Positions 1 to 7,809 of a stretch of 64,000 nt of DNA are shown here, one piece after another. The position numbers and the translations under genes were made by a program. The first letter of the stretch is position 1; each line of letters opens with the position of its first letter. The DNA is from Moorena sp. SIOASIH. GTDB lineage: Bacteria > Cyanobacteriota > Cyanobacteriia > Cyanobacteriales > Coleofasciculaceae. Under the pieces are notes generated by a model. It worked only from the letters and a program-made list of their open reading frames with translations. It was not told the origin of the DNA and did no database searches. Location of the stretch: contig NZ_JAAHIH010000006.1 in the NCBI RefSeq assembly GCF_010671925.1, positions 434,001 to 498,000 of the forward strand, in the 5' to 3' direction.

Positions 1-165
1 CAGAATGCGATCGCATCCTCACAGACATCAACCGCTCTGACCGGAACCGCTCTGACCGGAACCGCTCTGACCGGAACCGCTCTGACCGGAACCGCAGGAA
101 CGATTTCTGGCGGGATTTGGCAATCATACAAATTTCTTGGCAGGCTTACCAGAGTAGGTAATTAA
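1..165 (+). CDS. C-terminal end of a protein with TALTG repeats (partial)
   Basis: An open frame enters from the left edge and stops at 163-165. It reads about 54 residues, with the pentapeptide TALTG repeated four times in tandem (encoded by a 15-base repeat), then a short tail ending in RLTRVGN. The function is unknown. The 15-base unit keeps the frame, so the repeat could be coding or could simply be a non-coding tandem repeat that happens to be open. The start lies outside the window. Confidence 0.35.
   Translation, partial: QNAIASSQTSTALTGTALTGTALTGTALTGTAGTISGGIWQSYKFLGRLTRVGN
30..95. repeat. 15-bp tandem repeat, four copies
   Basis: The unit accgctctgaccgga occurs four times head to tail, followed by a partial fifth. 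It lies in the open frame entering from the left edge and would encode TALTG. Confidence 0.85.
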
Positions 166-679
166 GCCTCAGGGGGTAACAAGCAGCCTTTTTAGCTCTT
201 AAGGGTGTGGAGCCCCAGCTTGGCTCTGGGTTTGGGGTGTAGTGAATAATTGGAGCCGTAATTCAAACCCTAGACTACATTTATTGACTTGAAATTAGCC
301 TAGGCATTCGTTTATGATTACCTGTCATTGTTTACTGATAATTTTTTAGCCAAGTTGGGAGCTTAATAGACCTAGACAGCGGTTCGCCCAGTAAGCATTC
401 AGTGGTCAGCGGTCAGCGGTCAGCAGTCAGTGGTCAGCTATCATGGTTATTTTATTCAAAAGCACCTCAACTAGCGTGGCACAGGCTTCTAGCGTGGCAC
501 AGGCTTCGACGCATCGGACCTAACCCATAAGCTGATAGCTGATAGCTGATGACTGATAGCTGATAGCTGATAACTGATAGCTGATGGCTGATAGCTGATA
601 ACTGATAGCTGATCGCTTACTTACTTAAGATGTAAGATTGCTATAGGCCCTATGGCCATGTGTGTGAGGATTTCTCTAA
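166..679. other. intergenic region with simple repeats
   Basis: No gene is seen. The stretch holds ggtcagc-type repeats at about 400-440, a doubled agcgtggcacaggcttc unit near 473-510, and a run of tgatagctga decamers at about 530-615. A promoter for the downstream radical-SAM gene presumably lies near 600-670, but no clear -35/-10 pair stands out. Confidence 0.6.
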
Positions 680-2239
680 ATGCGAGTCTTATTACTGTAT
701 CCGCTATTTCCGAAAACGTTTTGGTCTTATGACAAAATTCTTGAATTAGTTAATCGCAAAGTTTTATTGCCACCCTTAGGTCTAATTACTGTTGCTGCAT
801 TATTACCTCAAGACTGGGAATTTAAACTTGTTGACCGCAATATCCGAGACGTAACCGAAGCAGAATTTGAATGGGCAGAGCTGGTGATAATCTCAGCGAT
901 GATTGTCCAAAAAACTGATGCCCTAAACCAAATTAAAGAAGCCAAACGACGTGGTAAATTAGTAGCATTTGGGGGACCTTATCCTACCTCTTTACCCGAA
1001 GAAGGAAAGAAAGCAGGGGTGGATTTTCTCATCCTAGATGAAGGAGAAATCACCCTACCGATGTTTGTAGAAGCTTTACAGCGAGGGGAAACTAGTGGAA
1101 CCTTTCGCACTACAGAGAAACCCGATGTCACTCAAACCCCGATTCCCCGCTATGATTTGTTAGAACTTGGTGCCTATGATTCAATGTCAGTGCAGTTTTC
1201 GCGGGGATGTCCTTTTCAGTGCGAATTTTGTGACATAATTATTCTCTATGGCCGCAAACCGAGAACAAAGGAACCAGCCCAGCTTCTCAAAGAATTGGAT
1301 TATCTCTATGACTTAGGCTGGCGGCGTGGTATCTTTATGGTGGATGACAATTTTATTGGGAATAAGCGTAACGTTAAGCTACTGCTGAAAGAGCTAAAAG
1401 TATGGCAGAAGGAGCATCACTATCCCTTCCGATTTAATACTGAGGCATCTGTAGACCTAGCTGCGGATTCAGAATTGATGGAATTGATGGTAGAGTCTAA
1501 CTTTGATGCTGTATTTTTAGGAATTGAGACACCGGACGAAGAAAGCCTTAAACTAACCAAAAAATTCCAAAACACTCGCAGCTCTCTAAGCGATGATGTA
1601 GACAAAATAATTCGCGCAGGCTTGCGACCAATGGCAGGGTTTATTATTGGTTTTGATGGAGAGAAAGAAGGAGCCGGTTCCCGTATTATTAGTTTTGTTG
1701 AACAGGCTGCTATCCCTACAGCAATGTTTGGCATGTTACAGGCTTTACCCAATACTGCTCTGTGGAATCGCTTAGAAAAAGAAGGGCGTTTGCGAGATAA
1801 CACTAAAAAAGATATCAATCAAACCACCCTAATGAACTTTGTTCCTACTCGTCCCATTGAGGAGATTGGTAAAGAATACATAGAAGCATTCTGGACGCTA
1901 TACGACCCTGAGCGCTATATAGACCGTGCCTATCAATGTTTTTTAAAGCTTGGCCCCCCTAAATGCAAAGCCCCATTCAAAATGCCGGATTTGGTAGATT
2001 TGAAAGCTCTGGCGACTGTAATTTGGCGTCAAGGGTTTAAGCGCAGTACTCGCTGGAAATTCTGGCATCATTTATTTGGTATTTTCAGGCACAATCCAGC
2101 TGTGTGGGAACATTACCTAACTCTATGCGCTCACAACGAACACTTTCTTGAATATCGTCAAATTGTCCGGGATGAAATTGAAAGACAGTTAGTTGATACT
2201 AATCCTAAGTTGATGGATAAAAAATTAATAGAGATATAG
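680..2239 (+). CDS. B12-binding-domain radical SAM protein
   Basis: The 519-residue protein has the two-part layout of cobalamin-dependent radical SAM enzymes. An N-terminal Rossmann-like B12-binding region spans about residues 1-140 (with AFGGPYPT). A radical SAM core follows with the C-x3-C-x2-C cluster at C177, C181 and C184 in RGCPFQCEFC, which should bind the [4Fe-4S] cluster that cleaves S-adenosylmethionine. The length and C-terminal extension resemble the HpnJ/DUF4070-containing family of methyltransferases and ring-modifying enzymes. The substrate cannot be read from the sequence. It is a single gene, with repeats on both sides and no operon partners. Confidence 0.85.
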   Translation: MRVLLLYPLFPKTFWSYDKILELVNRKVLLPPLGLITVAALLPQDWEFKLVDRNIRDVTEAEFEWAELVIISAMIVQKTDALNQIKEAKRRGKLVAFGGPYPTSLPEEGKKAGVDFLILDEGEITLPMFVEALQRGETSGTFRTTEKPDVTQTPIPRYDLLELGAYDSMSVQFSRGCPFQCEFCDIIILYGRKPRTKEPAQLLKELDYLYDLGWRRGIFMVDDNFIGNKRNVKLLLKELKVWQKEHHYPFRFNTEASVDLAADSELMELMVESNFDAVFLGIETPDEESLKLTKKFQNTRSSLSDDVDKIIRAGLRPMAGFIIGFDGEKEGAGSRIISFVEQAAIPTAMFGMLQALPNTALWNRLEKEGRLRDNTKKDINQTTLMNFVPTRPIEEIGKEYIEAFWTLYDPERYIDRAYQCFLKLGPPKCKAPFKMPDLVDLKALATVIWRQGFKRSTRWKFWHHLFGIFRHNPAVWEHYLTLCAHNEHFLEYRQIVRDEIERQLVDTNPKLMDKKLIEI

Positions 2240-2279
2240 CAATTATCAGCAACGTTTGAGCGACCTTGCTTATCCTTTT

Positions 2280-2445
2280 AAGGCAATAGGCAATAGGCAT
2301 GCTAGCAATAGGCAATAGCAAAGAGGGTTTTAAGCGATGCAGTGCTAAAACCCTCTCCCTCTACTCCCTACTCCCTACTCCCTACTCCCTACTCCCTACT
2401 CCCTACTCCCTACTCCCTACTCCCTACTCCCTACTCCCTAAAACC
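2280..2445. repeat. short tandem repeats (aggcaat and ctactcc heptamers)
   Basis: Copies of a caataggcaatag unit at 2280-2320 are followed by about twelve copies of the 7-base unit ctactcc at 2357-2440. Heptanucleotide STRR arrays of this kind are a known feature of filamentous cyanobacterial genomes. The array recurs at many intergenic positions in this window. Confidence 0.9.
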
Positions 2446-2469
2446 CCAAGGGCGAGGTAGATGACCGGA

Positions 2470-3108
2470 TTATAATATCGGCTTGATACTTAAATCTCTC
2501 AAGGTGAAGGTGAAGTCCAGTTTTTTGGTTGTGCTAATAAATTCAATGATGACTTCAGTAGCAACTGCTGTAGTCATCAGCACTAAATTCCGAGCTAATG
2601 GATAATCACAAACATCATCATTAACTGGGGAAGGGACTCGATAATTGTCATTCCAAATTATCTCACTGTAGTCTTCTGCTAACCCAACATGAAGACAAGG
2701 AGTTTGGGAACTATCACAGTAATCTTTTACGGCTTGACGAGCGACACTGTTATCAAAGGTGTCAATGACTAAAGTAGAATTATTCAGTAATTGTTTGGTA
2801 TTACCTGTGGTTAATTCCTTGACCTTAGCCTCCAATTTTACCCCAACCGCTTGGTAGAGAGAATTGGCAAGGATTTTGGCTTTATGGGCACCAATATCAG
2901 AGCGGTAGTAGGGTTGGGTAGAAAGATTGCGCTCTTCAATGCGATCGCAATCAATCACCTTTAGCTTTCCAAACCCTGAACGAGCCAAATTTTCGGTAAT
3001 ATTGGCTCCAAGTGCTCCTGCACCACACACGGTCACGGGGTAGTCACGTAACTGCGCCATGACTTGGGAGGTACGGTAGAGTTGTTCGTGGAAAAAAATT
3101 GACATCAT
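2470..3108 (-). CDS. ThiF/E1-like adenylyltransferase family protein
   Basis: The 212-residue protein shows the ThiF/MoeB/E1 fold. A nucleotide-binding glycine loop GAGALG lies near residue 30, followed by the DRIEERNLSTQPYYRSDIG block (the Asp-Arg-Asn-Arg ATP-contact pattern) and VIDTFDN. Family members adenylate the C-terminal glycine of a ubiquitin-like or sulfur-carrier protein. It lacks the CxxC zinc pairs and an obvious catalytic cysteine loop, so it is a minimal version and may only adenylate. It begins 1 nt after the stop of the 282-residue gene upstream, so the two are translationally linked. It is the last gene of the minus-strand block that contains the TROVE protein and its RNAs. 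The partner carrier protein is not evident. Confidence 0.75.
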   Translation of the reverse strand: MMSIFFHEQLYRTSQVMAQLRDYPVTVCGAGALGANITENLARSGFGKLKVIDCDRIEERNLSTQPYYRSDIGAHKAKILANSLYQAVGVKLEAKVKELTTGNTKQLLNNSTLVIDTFDNSVARQAVKDYCDSSQTPCLHVGLAEDYSEIIWNDNYRVPSPVNDDVCDYPLARNLVLMTTAVATEVIIEFISTTKKLDFTFTLRDLSIKPIL

Positions 3109-3109
3109 C

Positions 3110-3958
3110 CTAATCCCAATTATCTCGTGCCTCGATCACGCCAACCAAGGACTGTAAATCAAAATCGCGATCGCGTCCACTTAGACAAATCCCGGAACTG
3201 ATTACAGTCAGATCCTGTTTAGATATCGCTGATGTGTGGTGTTCACCGTCAGCAGTGCTCCACTGCACCTGCCAGAATTCTCCCCGGTCATGGAACTGTT
3301 GGAGTGCTCCCCCACCCATTTCCAAAGCTTGCTCCAGCCGTTTCTGTTCCTGTTGATGCTGCCTTTTACTTTTAAAGTCTTTAGTCTGTTGTCTTGCCAA
3401 GTCATAAACTATTCTCATTTCTGGTGTCACCCCCTTGAAATCCAGTTCTTCAGGTGATGTTACTTGCTTTAACTGCTCTGTGAGTTGTTCTGCTAGTAAA
3501 GGATCTCCCTTACGGTCAAGCTGCTGAAACCACCAAGCTTTACCATCCCCACGAGCCACCACTTGTTCAAAAGCTACCCCGCCCTCGACCAGATGTACAG
3601 GAATAGGTTTAACCGTGCCAAAACGCTGACGAGCATCGGATTCATTCACCGGATACCCTAGCCAGGTCTTTCCCGACAATTGATAAGCTAGTCGTAAACG
3701 CAACGGTTGGAGCAGTTGCCAATAGTCTTCAAGTTGAAACACATCTGGCTCTTCCACCACAGTTGCCACTTTATCGCTGACTGGCTGAAAAATACCCCAT
3801 CCTTCAAAGTTACGAGGCTTAGGGGAGAACGTATAAATCATTCCAGCTACACGAGTTCTTACCCTTCCCCCACGTACACAGGGAGCGAGGAATTGATTGT
3901 CACTCAGTTGCGCTTCCTTTGCAGCAATTTGATTGATTAGGTCGAGGATATTTGCCAT
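3110..3958 (-). CDS. protein of unknown function, partner of the ThiF-like gene
   Basis: I do not recognise this 282-residue protein. It is soluble, with no signal peptide or membrane segment. A basic, Gln-rich helical stretch (FKSKRQHQQEQKRLEQALEM) sits around residue 200. The C-terminal part looks like a small beta-rich domain, from about residue 225. The N-terminal start MANILDLINQIAAKEAQ follows a short AT-rich leader. Its stop lies one base from the start of the ThiF-like gene, so the two should be co-translated. Upstream on the same strand lies a MITE-like element and then the rRNA-mimic RNA. Membership of the TROVE/RNA locus is inferred from position and strand only. Confidence 0.7.
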   Translation of the reverse strand: MANILDLINQIAAKEAQLSDNQFLAPCVRGGRVRTRVAGMIYTFSPKPRNFEGWGIFQPVSDKVATVVEEPDVFQLEDYWQLLQPLRLRLAYQLSGKTWLGYPVNESDARQRFGTVKPIPVHLVEGGVAFEQVVARGDGKAWWFQQLDRKGDPLLAEQLTEQLKQVTSPEELDFKGVTPEMRIVYDLARQQTKDFKSKRQHQQEQKRLEQALEMGGGALQQFHDRGEFWQVQWSTADGEHHTSAISKQDLTVISSGICLSGRDRDFDLQSLVGVIEARDNWD

Positions 3959-3980
3959 AATCCTGCTCGATTGTTATTAA

Positions 3981-4205
3981 TATAGCACTACGCATTAAAG
4001 TTAGAACATTGATACAAGCAGCAAAAGCAGTTTTAGTCTACTTTTGCCTTTTGCCTCTTGCCTTTTGCCTTTTGCCTTTTGCCTTTTGCCTTTTGCCTCT
4101 TGCCTTTTGCCTTTTGCCTTTTGCCTTTTGCCTCTTGCCTTTTGCCTTTTGCCTTTTGCCTTTTGCCTTTTGCCTTTTGCCTCTTGCCTTGCGCGTAGCG
4201 CTATA
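3981..4205. mobile_element. MITE-like element with heptamer core, copy 1
   Basis: The element starts tatagcactacgc and ends gcgtagcgctata, which are imperfect inverted termini. The body has a fixed left arm (attaaagttagaacattga and on to gcagcaaaagc) and a long array of ttgcctt/ttgcctc heptamers. Related copies lie at 44310-44444 and, inverted, at 60344-60449. No coding capacity is seen. Its right end directly abuts the 3' end of the rRNA-mimic RNA at 4206. Confidence 0.7.
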
Positions 4206-4406
4206 ATGTGCAAGTCGCCAGAGCCAAAGCGTTCGTCACTTAAAAGGAACTCCGCCGGTGAGTTACTACACACTCTTTAAATGATGGCTACTTCTAAGCC
4301 AACATTCCGGGTTCTTTGCGCCTTCCTCGCTTCACGCCCGCTACGTTAGAGTAACGGTACTATTCCTCTCGTACTATGTATGTAAGCTCTGGCTGTTAGG
4401 GCACAC
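4206..4406 (-). ncRNA. Y-like RNA D: mimic of sarcin-ricin loop and GTPase-associated centre
   Basis: This is a structured RNA of about 201 nt read on the minus strand. The ends pair: GTGTGC (4406-4401) with GCACAT (4211-4206), then an internal loop with GCCCTAAC opposite CGACTTGC, then a perfect 8-bp stem GCCAGAGC/GCTCTGGC. This is the frame shared by all the RNAs near 7.35-8.35 kb. The core holds AGTACGAGAGGA (4375-4364), the universal sarcin-ricin loop of 23S rRNA. It also holds, at 4310-4255, a close copy of the L11-binding GTPase-associated centre (ATGTTGGCTTAGAAG, then AGCCATCATTTAAAGA, then TAACTCACCGG). The order is reversed relative to 23S rRNA, so this is not an rRNA remnant. It lies 27 nt downstream of the DUF4291-like gene. 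Confidence 0.8.
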
Positions 4407-4433
4407 AAGTTCTTAAAATTTATTTAGGAAAAT

Positions 4434-5084
4434 TTATTCCAACTCAATACCTGATAAGCCAAGTTTGATCGCAAGATTAGACTGGGTGACTGGATATACT
4501 GCTTCATCAGGAGTTATCAAGTCAGTCCAATGGTTAGACTTTACATTGCGGTATTGCTCCTGCACAAATTCAGAGATGTCTTCAATACTGATAATCCAAT
4601 CACGAGCGTACTGGGCAAGTACTTCGTTGCGTAGTCCTAACTGAATCGCACGTCGTTCAAGTTTCTTACCTGATGGATCGTGATCTGGATCCCACTGTAA
4701 CCGGACAGATGATTGCTTAAGAGCTTGTTTCCAGGCACTTTCACTAGAGTATAAATCTGGTACAAACTGGGAATGAACTGCTGCTGCTAGGATTGTCTCG
4801 AAAGCAGTACGCTGAATGGAGACAGCTAAGATTACCTCTTGTCCAGCTTTCGTGCCCCAGCCTGAACGATGCATCATCCATAGGAAGTTGGGCTTAATCC
4901 AGCTCATGCGGTTTAGCCTGAACTCTCCTCCAAAATAGCCATGTTTGCTAGCAAAATGACCAATAGCAGGACAAAAAGCTTGGTAGACCACTATGGATGT
5001 ATCATCAAACTGAGCTAGGATATGACGACCAGTTTTTGGCCAACCACTAACTTGCTTGAAATAGGGGGTTTTGACTAGCGTCAT
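4434..5084 (-). CDS. DUF4291-type protein
   Basis: The predicted 216-residue protein resembles the DUF4291 family. Its sequence includes YQAFCPAIGHFASKHGYFGGEFRLNRMSWIKPNFLWMMHRSGWG and LQWDPDHDPSGKKLERRAIQLG, with many conserved aromatic, Arg and Asp residues. The biochemical function is not established as far as I know. The frame is open for 44 more codons upstream, but that extension lies in a dispersed repeat. I chose the ATG at 5084 because AGGA lies just before it and the family-like sequence starts there. It sits between the TROVE gene and RNA D, same strand, so a role in the RNA system is a reasonable inference. Confidence 0.75.
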   Translation of the reverse strand: MTLVKTPYFKQVSGWPKTGRHILAQFDDTSIVVYQAFCPAIGHFASKHGYFGGEFRLNRMSWIKPNFLWMMHRSGWGTKAGQEVILAVSIQRTAFETILAAAVHSQFVPDLYSSESAWKQALKQSSVRLQWDPDHDPSGKKLERRAIQLGLRNEVLAQYARDWIISIEDISEFVQEQYRNVKSNHWTDLITPDEAVYPVTQSNLAIKLGLSGIELE

Positions 5085-5102
5085 AGTAATCCTTTCGTGC
5101 TC

Positions 5103-5205
5103 ATTGTCTTGATGCAGTCGCTCATGGGGGGAACCACGGCAGTCGCTCATGGGGGAAACCCCCAAGACCGCGCTGCCTCCCCAAGACCGCGCTGCATCGC
5201 TTGAA
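5103..5205. repeat. dispersed GC-rich repeat (cgctgc/cccaagacc type)
   Basis: About 100 bases with gcagtcgctcatggggg and ccccaagaccgcgctgc each present twice are nearly repeated at 22430-22530. The element lies between the TROVE and DUF4291-like genes and gives a spurious N-terminal extension to the latter. The following 5215-5265 holds smaller gtcacaact/gtcgtgatc repeats. Confidence 0.8.
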
Positions 5206-5266
5206 GCCAAGGTCACGACTACTTATGATCACAACTAATTATGGTCACAACTAGTCGTGATCGCGA

Positions 5267-6700
5267 CTACTTATCATTTCGCACCGGTAGCGGTGTATCC
5301 AAAATTTCCATCAATAAGTCTAGCCGTGACGGACGAGTCATCAGTGGAACCAGGTTTGGTAGAGAATAGTAATCTCCAGCAAAGGTAAAGGTTTCTACTG
5401 GCACCTGTTGTTCGTTTAGTCTAGTTTCCACGTAGTTGTAAGAGTAACCAACTCGCACAATAATCACATTGGGCATCAATCCCAATTCACGAGAGTAGCT
5501 CTTGTAAACCTTACCAAAGTAAGGTGCTGTGTTTTCACCTTCATCGGTAACCAAGATAATCTGGTCAACCGCCTGCTTCCGAGAACGCATTACTTCTAAA
5601 GCACAACCAATGCTAGTCCCACCCCCTGCCTTGATGTGCCTGAAGGCACGTTCCCAGTCACTCAACTCTTTTCCTTGAGCCTTAACTGGGTAAGGCATGG
5701 TATCGAAGGCATAGACAAACAGCTCAGCTTCAGTAATACCAGAGATTAGGGCTGCCAGCCGCTTACCAACTTCAATGGCTTTGTCCATTGAACCGGACTT
5801 GTCCACTAGTAGAGCAGTGGGCTTGGTAATGGTACCTTTGCGCTTTACTTGCTCATTGGTAACTTGTTTTAACTTAGCAAGAGTTTGAGTATCTAACTGA
5901 GCAGCTTCAGCAGCAACTTGTGCCTTGAACGCAGAAACGCGATCGCTTGTCTGTGCCTGTTCTAGCTTTGCCTCAATCAACTCCTTGACCTGTGGGTGTT
6001 CCATCGCACCCCGCCCTTGGAGGGATTTGAGATTATTAATTACCTCTTGGGGTGTCATAGAATTGATTAGTGCTACCAACACCGTAGGAGTGACAGAGCG
6101 CACAGCACCAATGGCGATGGTGTAGGGAATCTTATGTTCAACAATCAATTGCGCCTGTTCAGCAGCAGTTTCCGTTTTCGCTAACTGCTTCAGTATCCAA
6201 GCTAAAGAACCTTCTGGAGGATGATCCTTAAATAAGACTGCATCTGCTCTAGGGCTAGGCTTAATATGTAAACTAGCATAGAGATGCTTCATCGCCTTTC
6301 GACCCCGCAATGCTGCTCGGTCAAACAATGCTGGAGTCTTTTCCCGTGTCTTAAGGTAGCGCCGCACTGCTGTCCGAGCCGAACGAGGCAGCTTATTGCG
6401 CTGCTGCTTCATGAAATCCACTACTCGTGCCACCTGGTAGGGTGGGAATTTTTGCAGCATCACAAAGCCAGCATCTCGGTGTTCGGTCAAGTTGCTAGTC
6501 AACAAATGACCTAGAAACACTTCTTTGTGGTCCCGGACATCCCCATGATTTTCGTACCAAACGGCTAAGTGACCATAAAAAATTGGGTCAATTTCTACCA
6601 TCAGTTGGTGCAGTTCTGTCACTTGCTCCAGCTGACGATGGGGTGTAGTTAATAAACTGTTTAGTAATTCTAAACGCAGGTCACGCTCTTCAGTTTTCAT
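5267..6700 (-). CDS. Ro60/TROVE-like RNA-binding protein with vWA MIDAS domain
   Basis: This 477-residue protein has a long alpha-helical N-terminal part (about 1-270), as in the HEAT-like ring of Ro60/TROVE proteins, then a von Willebrand A domain. The MIDAS metal site is complete: D300-x-S302-x-S304 in DKSGSM, T362 in GGGTSIG, D386 in VTDEGEN. Ro60 (Rsr in bacteria) binds misfolded RNAs in its ring and Y RNAs on its outer surface, and works with exoribonucleases in RNA quality control. The ATG at 6700 is preceded by AGGAGG at good spacing; a GTG at 6709 overlaps that site and is less likely. Five tRNA- and rRNA-mimicking RNAs lie upstream on the same strand and a sixth downstream, strongly supporting a Y-RNA partner role. 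The TROVE call is by overall layout and context; a profile search would settle it. Confidence 0.75.
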   Translation of the reverse strand: MKTEERDLRLELLNSLLTTPHRQLEQVTELHQLMVEIDPIFYGHLAVWYENHGDVRDHKEVFLGHLLTSNLTEHRDAGFVMLQKFPPYQVARVVDFMKQQRNKLPRSARTAVRRYLKTREKTPALFDRAALRGRKAMKHLYASLHIKPSPRADAVLFKDHPPEGSLAWILKQLAKTETAAEQAQLIVEHKIPYTIAIGAVRSVTPTVLVALINSMTPQEVINNLKSLQGRGAMEHPQVKELIEAKLEQAQTSDRVSAFKAQVAAEAAQLDTQTLAKLKQVTNEQVKRKGTITKPTALLVDKSGSMDKAIEVGKRLAALISGITEAELFVYAFDTMPYPVKAQGKELSDWERAFRHIKAGGGTSIGCALEVMRSRKQAVDQIILVTDEGENTAPYFGKVYKSYSRELGLMPNVIIVRVGYSYNYVETRLNEQQVPVETFTFAGDYYSLPNLVPLMTRPSRLDLLMEILDTPLPVRNDK

Positions 6701-6752
6701 AGGATTCACCTCCTATGCTCCTATTTAATTTCTGGACAAATCTATAGGTTGT

Positions 6753-6990
6753 CTAGTTGTTCGCGTAGCGTGGCCGAAAGGCCAAGGTTGAAGGTTGTCT
6801 AGTTGAAGGTTGTCTAGTTGAAGGTTGTCTAGTTGAAAGTTGTCTAGTTGTTCGCGTAGCGTGGCCGAAAGGCCAAGGTTGAAGGTTGTTTGGTTGTTCG
6901 CGTAGCGTGGCCGAAAGGCCAAGGTTGAAGGTTGTTTGGTTGTTCGCGTAGCGTGGCCGAAAGGCCAAGGTTGAAGGTTGAAGGTTTACT
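6753..6990. repeat. tandem intergenic repeat with gcgtagcgtggccgaaaggcc units
   Basis: About four units of roughly 46 bases, each containing ttcgcgtagcgtggcc, gaaaggccaagg and ttgaaggttg, plus shorter aaggttgtctagttg copies at 6780-6850. The region separates the mimic-RNA array from the TROVE gene and has frames open by repetition only. Confidence 0.85.
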
Positions 6991-7345
6991 AAAAATAAAC
7001 CTTAAATATTGTAAATATTATCCACTAGTTTAGTAGCCTTGTTTCGGCTTCTCAAATTAAAATACTCGATAAAGATAAATTCTTAACAGACATAGTTACA
7101 TCCAGTCAATAATAATTATAACACTTGTGAGCTAAGACTAGCTTATTTAACTCAGTAATCGGGAATAGTAAGCTAATTTTAAAAAATAATTAATAACTAA
7201 TTATATGTGTCATGATTTAGGAATTTAGGAATCCTAAATGAATGAATTGTGATAATTTTGTTTCCTAATCCGTACTCCCTACTCCCTACTCCCTACTCCC
7301 TACTCCCTATTCCCTGTTCCCTATTCCCTGTTCCCTTTGCTATAA
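6991..7345. other. AT-rich intergenic region with heptamer repeat
   Basis: No gene is seen. The stretch 6991-7260 is AT-rich and featureless. From 7268 to 7340 there are about ten ctactcc/ctattcc/ctgttcc heptamers. On the minus strand it lies between the last Y-like RNA and the TROVE gene's leader, so it could hold a promoter for the TROVE gene. None is convincing. Confidence 0.5.
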
Positions 7346-7351
7346 AAGGTT

Positions 7352-7486
7352 GAATCAATTCGCGCAAGTTCAGAAAGCTGTTGTATCACACACGGGATTT
7401 GAACCCGCATATTCTCGATTTTGAGTCAAGTGCCTTTCCATTTGGCGAGTATGAAAGCTTTCCGGGTCAGGGCGCGAAGGTGACTC
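7352..7486 (-). ncRNA. Y-like RNA B1: tRNA-Leu mimic
   Basis: RNA of about 135 nt. The ends pair as GAGTCA and TTCGCGC with GCGCGAA and TGATTC. The internal loop carries GCCCTGAC opposite GAACTTGC, and an AAAGCT/AGCTTT stem leads to a tRNA-like core. The core has a 6-bp acceptor-like stem (TCATAC/GTGTGA), a D arm with AAATGGAAA loop, an anticodon-like arm with loop CTCAAAA (CAA, leucine type), a short variable part and a T arm GCGGG-TTCAAAT-CCCGT. It is not a normal tRNA gene: the acceptor-like ends continue into the Y stem, the D stem is short and there is no long variable arm as in real tRNA-Leu. Confidence 0.8.
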
Positions 7487-7540
7487 AGTGAATTTTTAAA
7501 ATTGTTTAGTTATGGCAGTGAAAACCACTAGAATTAGGGT

Positions 7541-7688
7541 CCCCGCGCAAGTCAGTAAAGCTTTTAAGAAAATGATGCTCTATCCATTTGAGCTACAGCG
7601 GCAAATAGCGCCGCTGATAGGATTCGAACCTATAACCTTCCGATTAGCAGATCGGTAGTATGTAAGCTTCAGCGGTTAGGGCGCGGGG
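7541..7688 (-). ncRNA. Y-like RNA A1: circularly permuted tRNA mimic
   Basis: RNA of about 148 nt closed by the perfect 8-bp stem CCCCGCGC/GCGCGGGG. An internal loop has GCCCTAAC opposite TGACTTGC, then an AAGCTT/AAGCTT stem. The core reads in permuted order: anticodon-like hairpin (CCGAT...ATCGG), T arm (ATAGG-TTCGAAT-CCTAT), acceptor 3' strand CAGCGGC, 7-nt loop GCTATTT, acceptor 5' strand GCCGCTG, then D arm GCTC-AAATGGATA-GAGC. The acceptor stem is thus a closed hairpin and the molecule opens between D and anticodon arms. tRNA mimicry is established for bacterial YrlA Y RNAs; assignment here is by structure and linkage to the TROVE gene. Confidence 0.82.
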
Positions 7689-7728
7689 GGAAATTTAGAA
7701 CAATTACTCTTGTGCAAGTTAACAAAAG

Positions 7729-7803
7729 ATTGATAGGAACTTATAACAGTTCTTTAACCAGTACTTTTATTAGTTTTTAGCATGATTTAGTAATTATTCC
7801 TAG
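7729..7803 (-). other. spacer between duplicated RNA pairs, degenerate end of an RNA C copy
   Basis: On the minus strand the end of this 75-base spacer reads TAAGTTCCTATCAAT and then CTTTTGTTAACTTGC. RNA C has TAAGTTGCTAAAAAG and then the same CTTTTGTTAACTTGC. The spacer thus looks like the decayed 3' part of a second RNA C, which suggests the duplicated unit once included C. Confidence 0.5.
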
Positions 7804-7809
7804 AAGGTT

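Larger units (their letters stand above)
7346..7728 (-). repeat. 383-bp direct repeat, copy 1 (RNAs A1 and B1)
   Basis: This segment is repeated at 7804-8186 with an offset of 458 bases. I count about seven mismatches, near 98 percent identity. Each copy carries one permuted-tRNA-like RNA (A), one tRNA-Leu-like RNA (B) and the 3' strand of RNA C. The near identity points to a recent duplication or gene conversion. Confidence 0.95.

Noticed and set aside
2357..2440. CRISPR-like array
   Set aside because: The units are 7 bases in direct contact, with no spacers; the same holds for the other heptamer arrays.
4001..4280. Overlapping open frames rich in LPFAFCL or KAKGKRQ
   Set aside because: They are the heptamer array of the MITE-like element read in different frames.
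4206..4406. 23S rRNA pseudogene or fragment
   Set aside because: The two rRNA-like segments are in reversed order, only a few tens of bases each, and enclosed by the same stem and loop as the other RNAs, which rRNA does not contain.
6753..6985. Small proteins starting MAFRPRYANN
   Set aside because: They are translations of the gcgtagcgtggcc tandem repeat and have no start signals.
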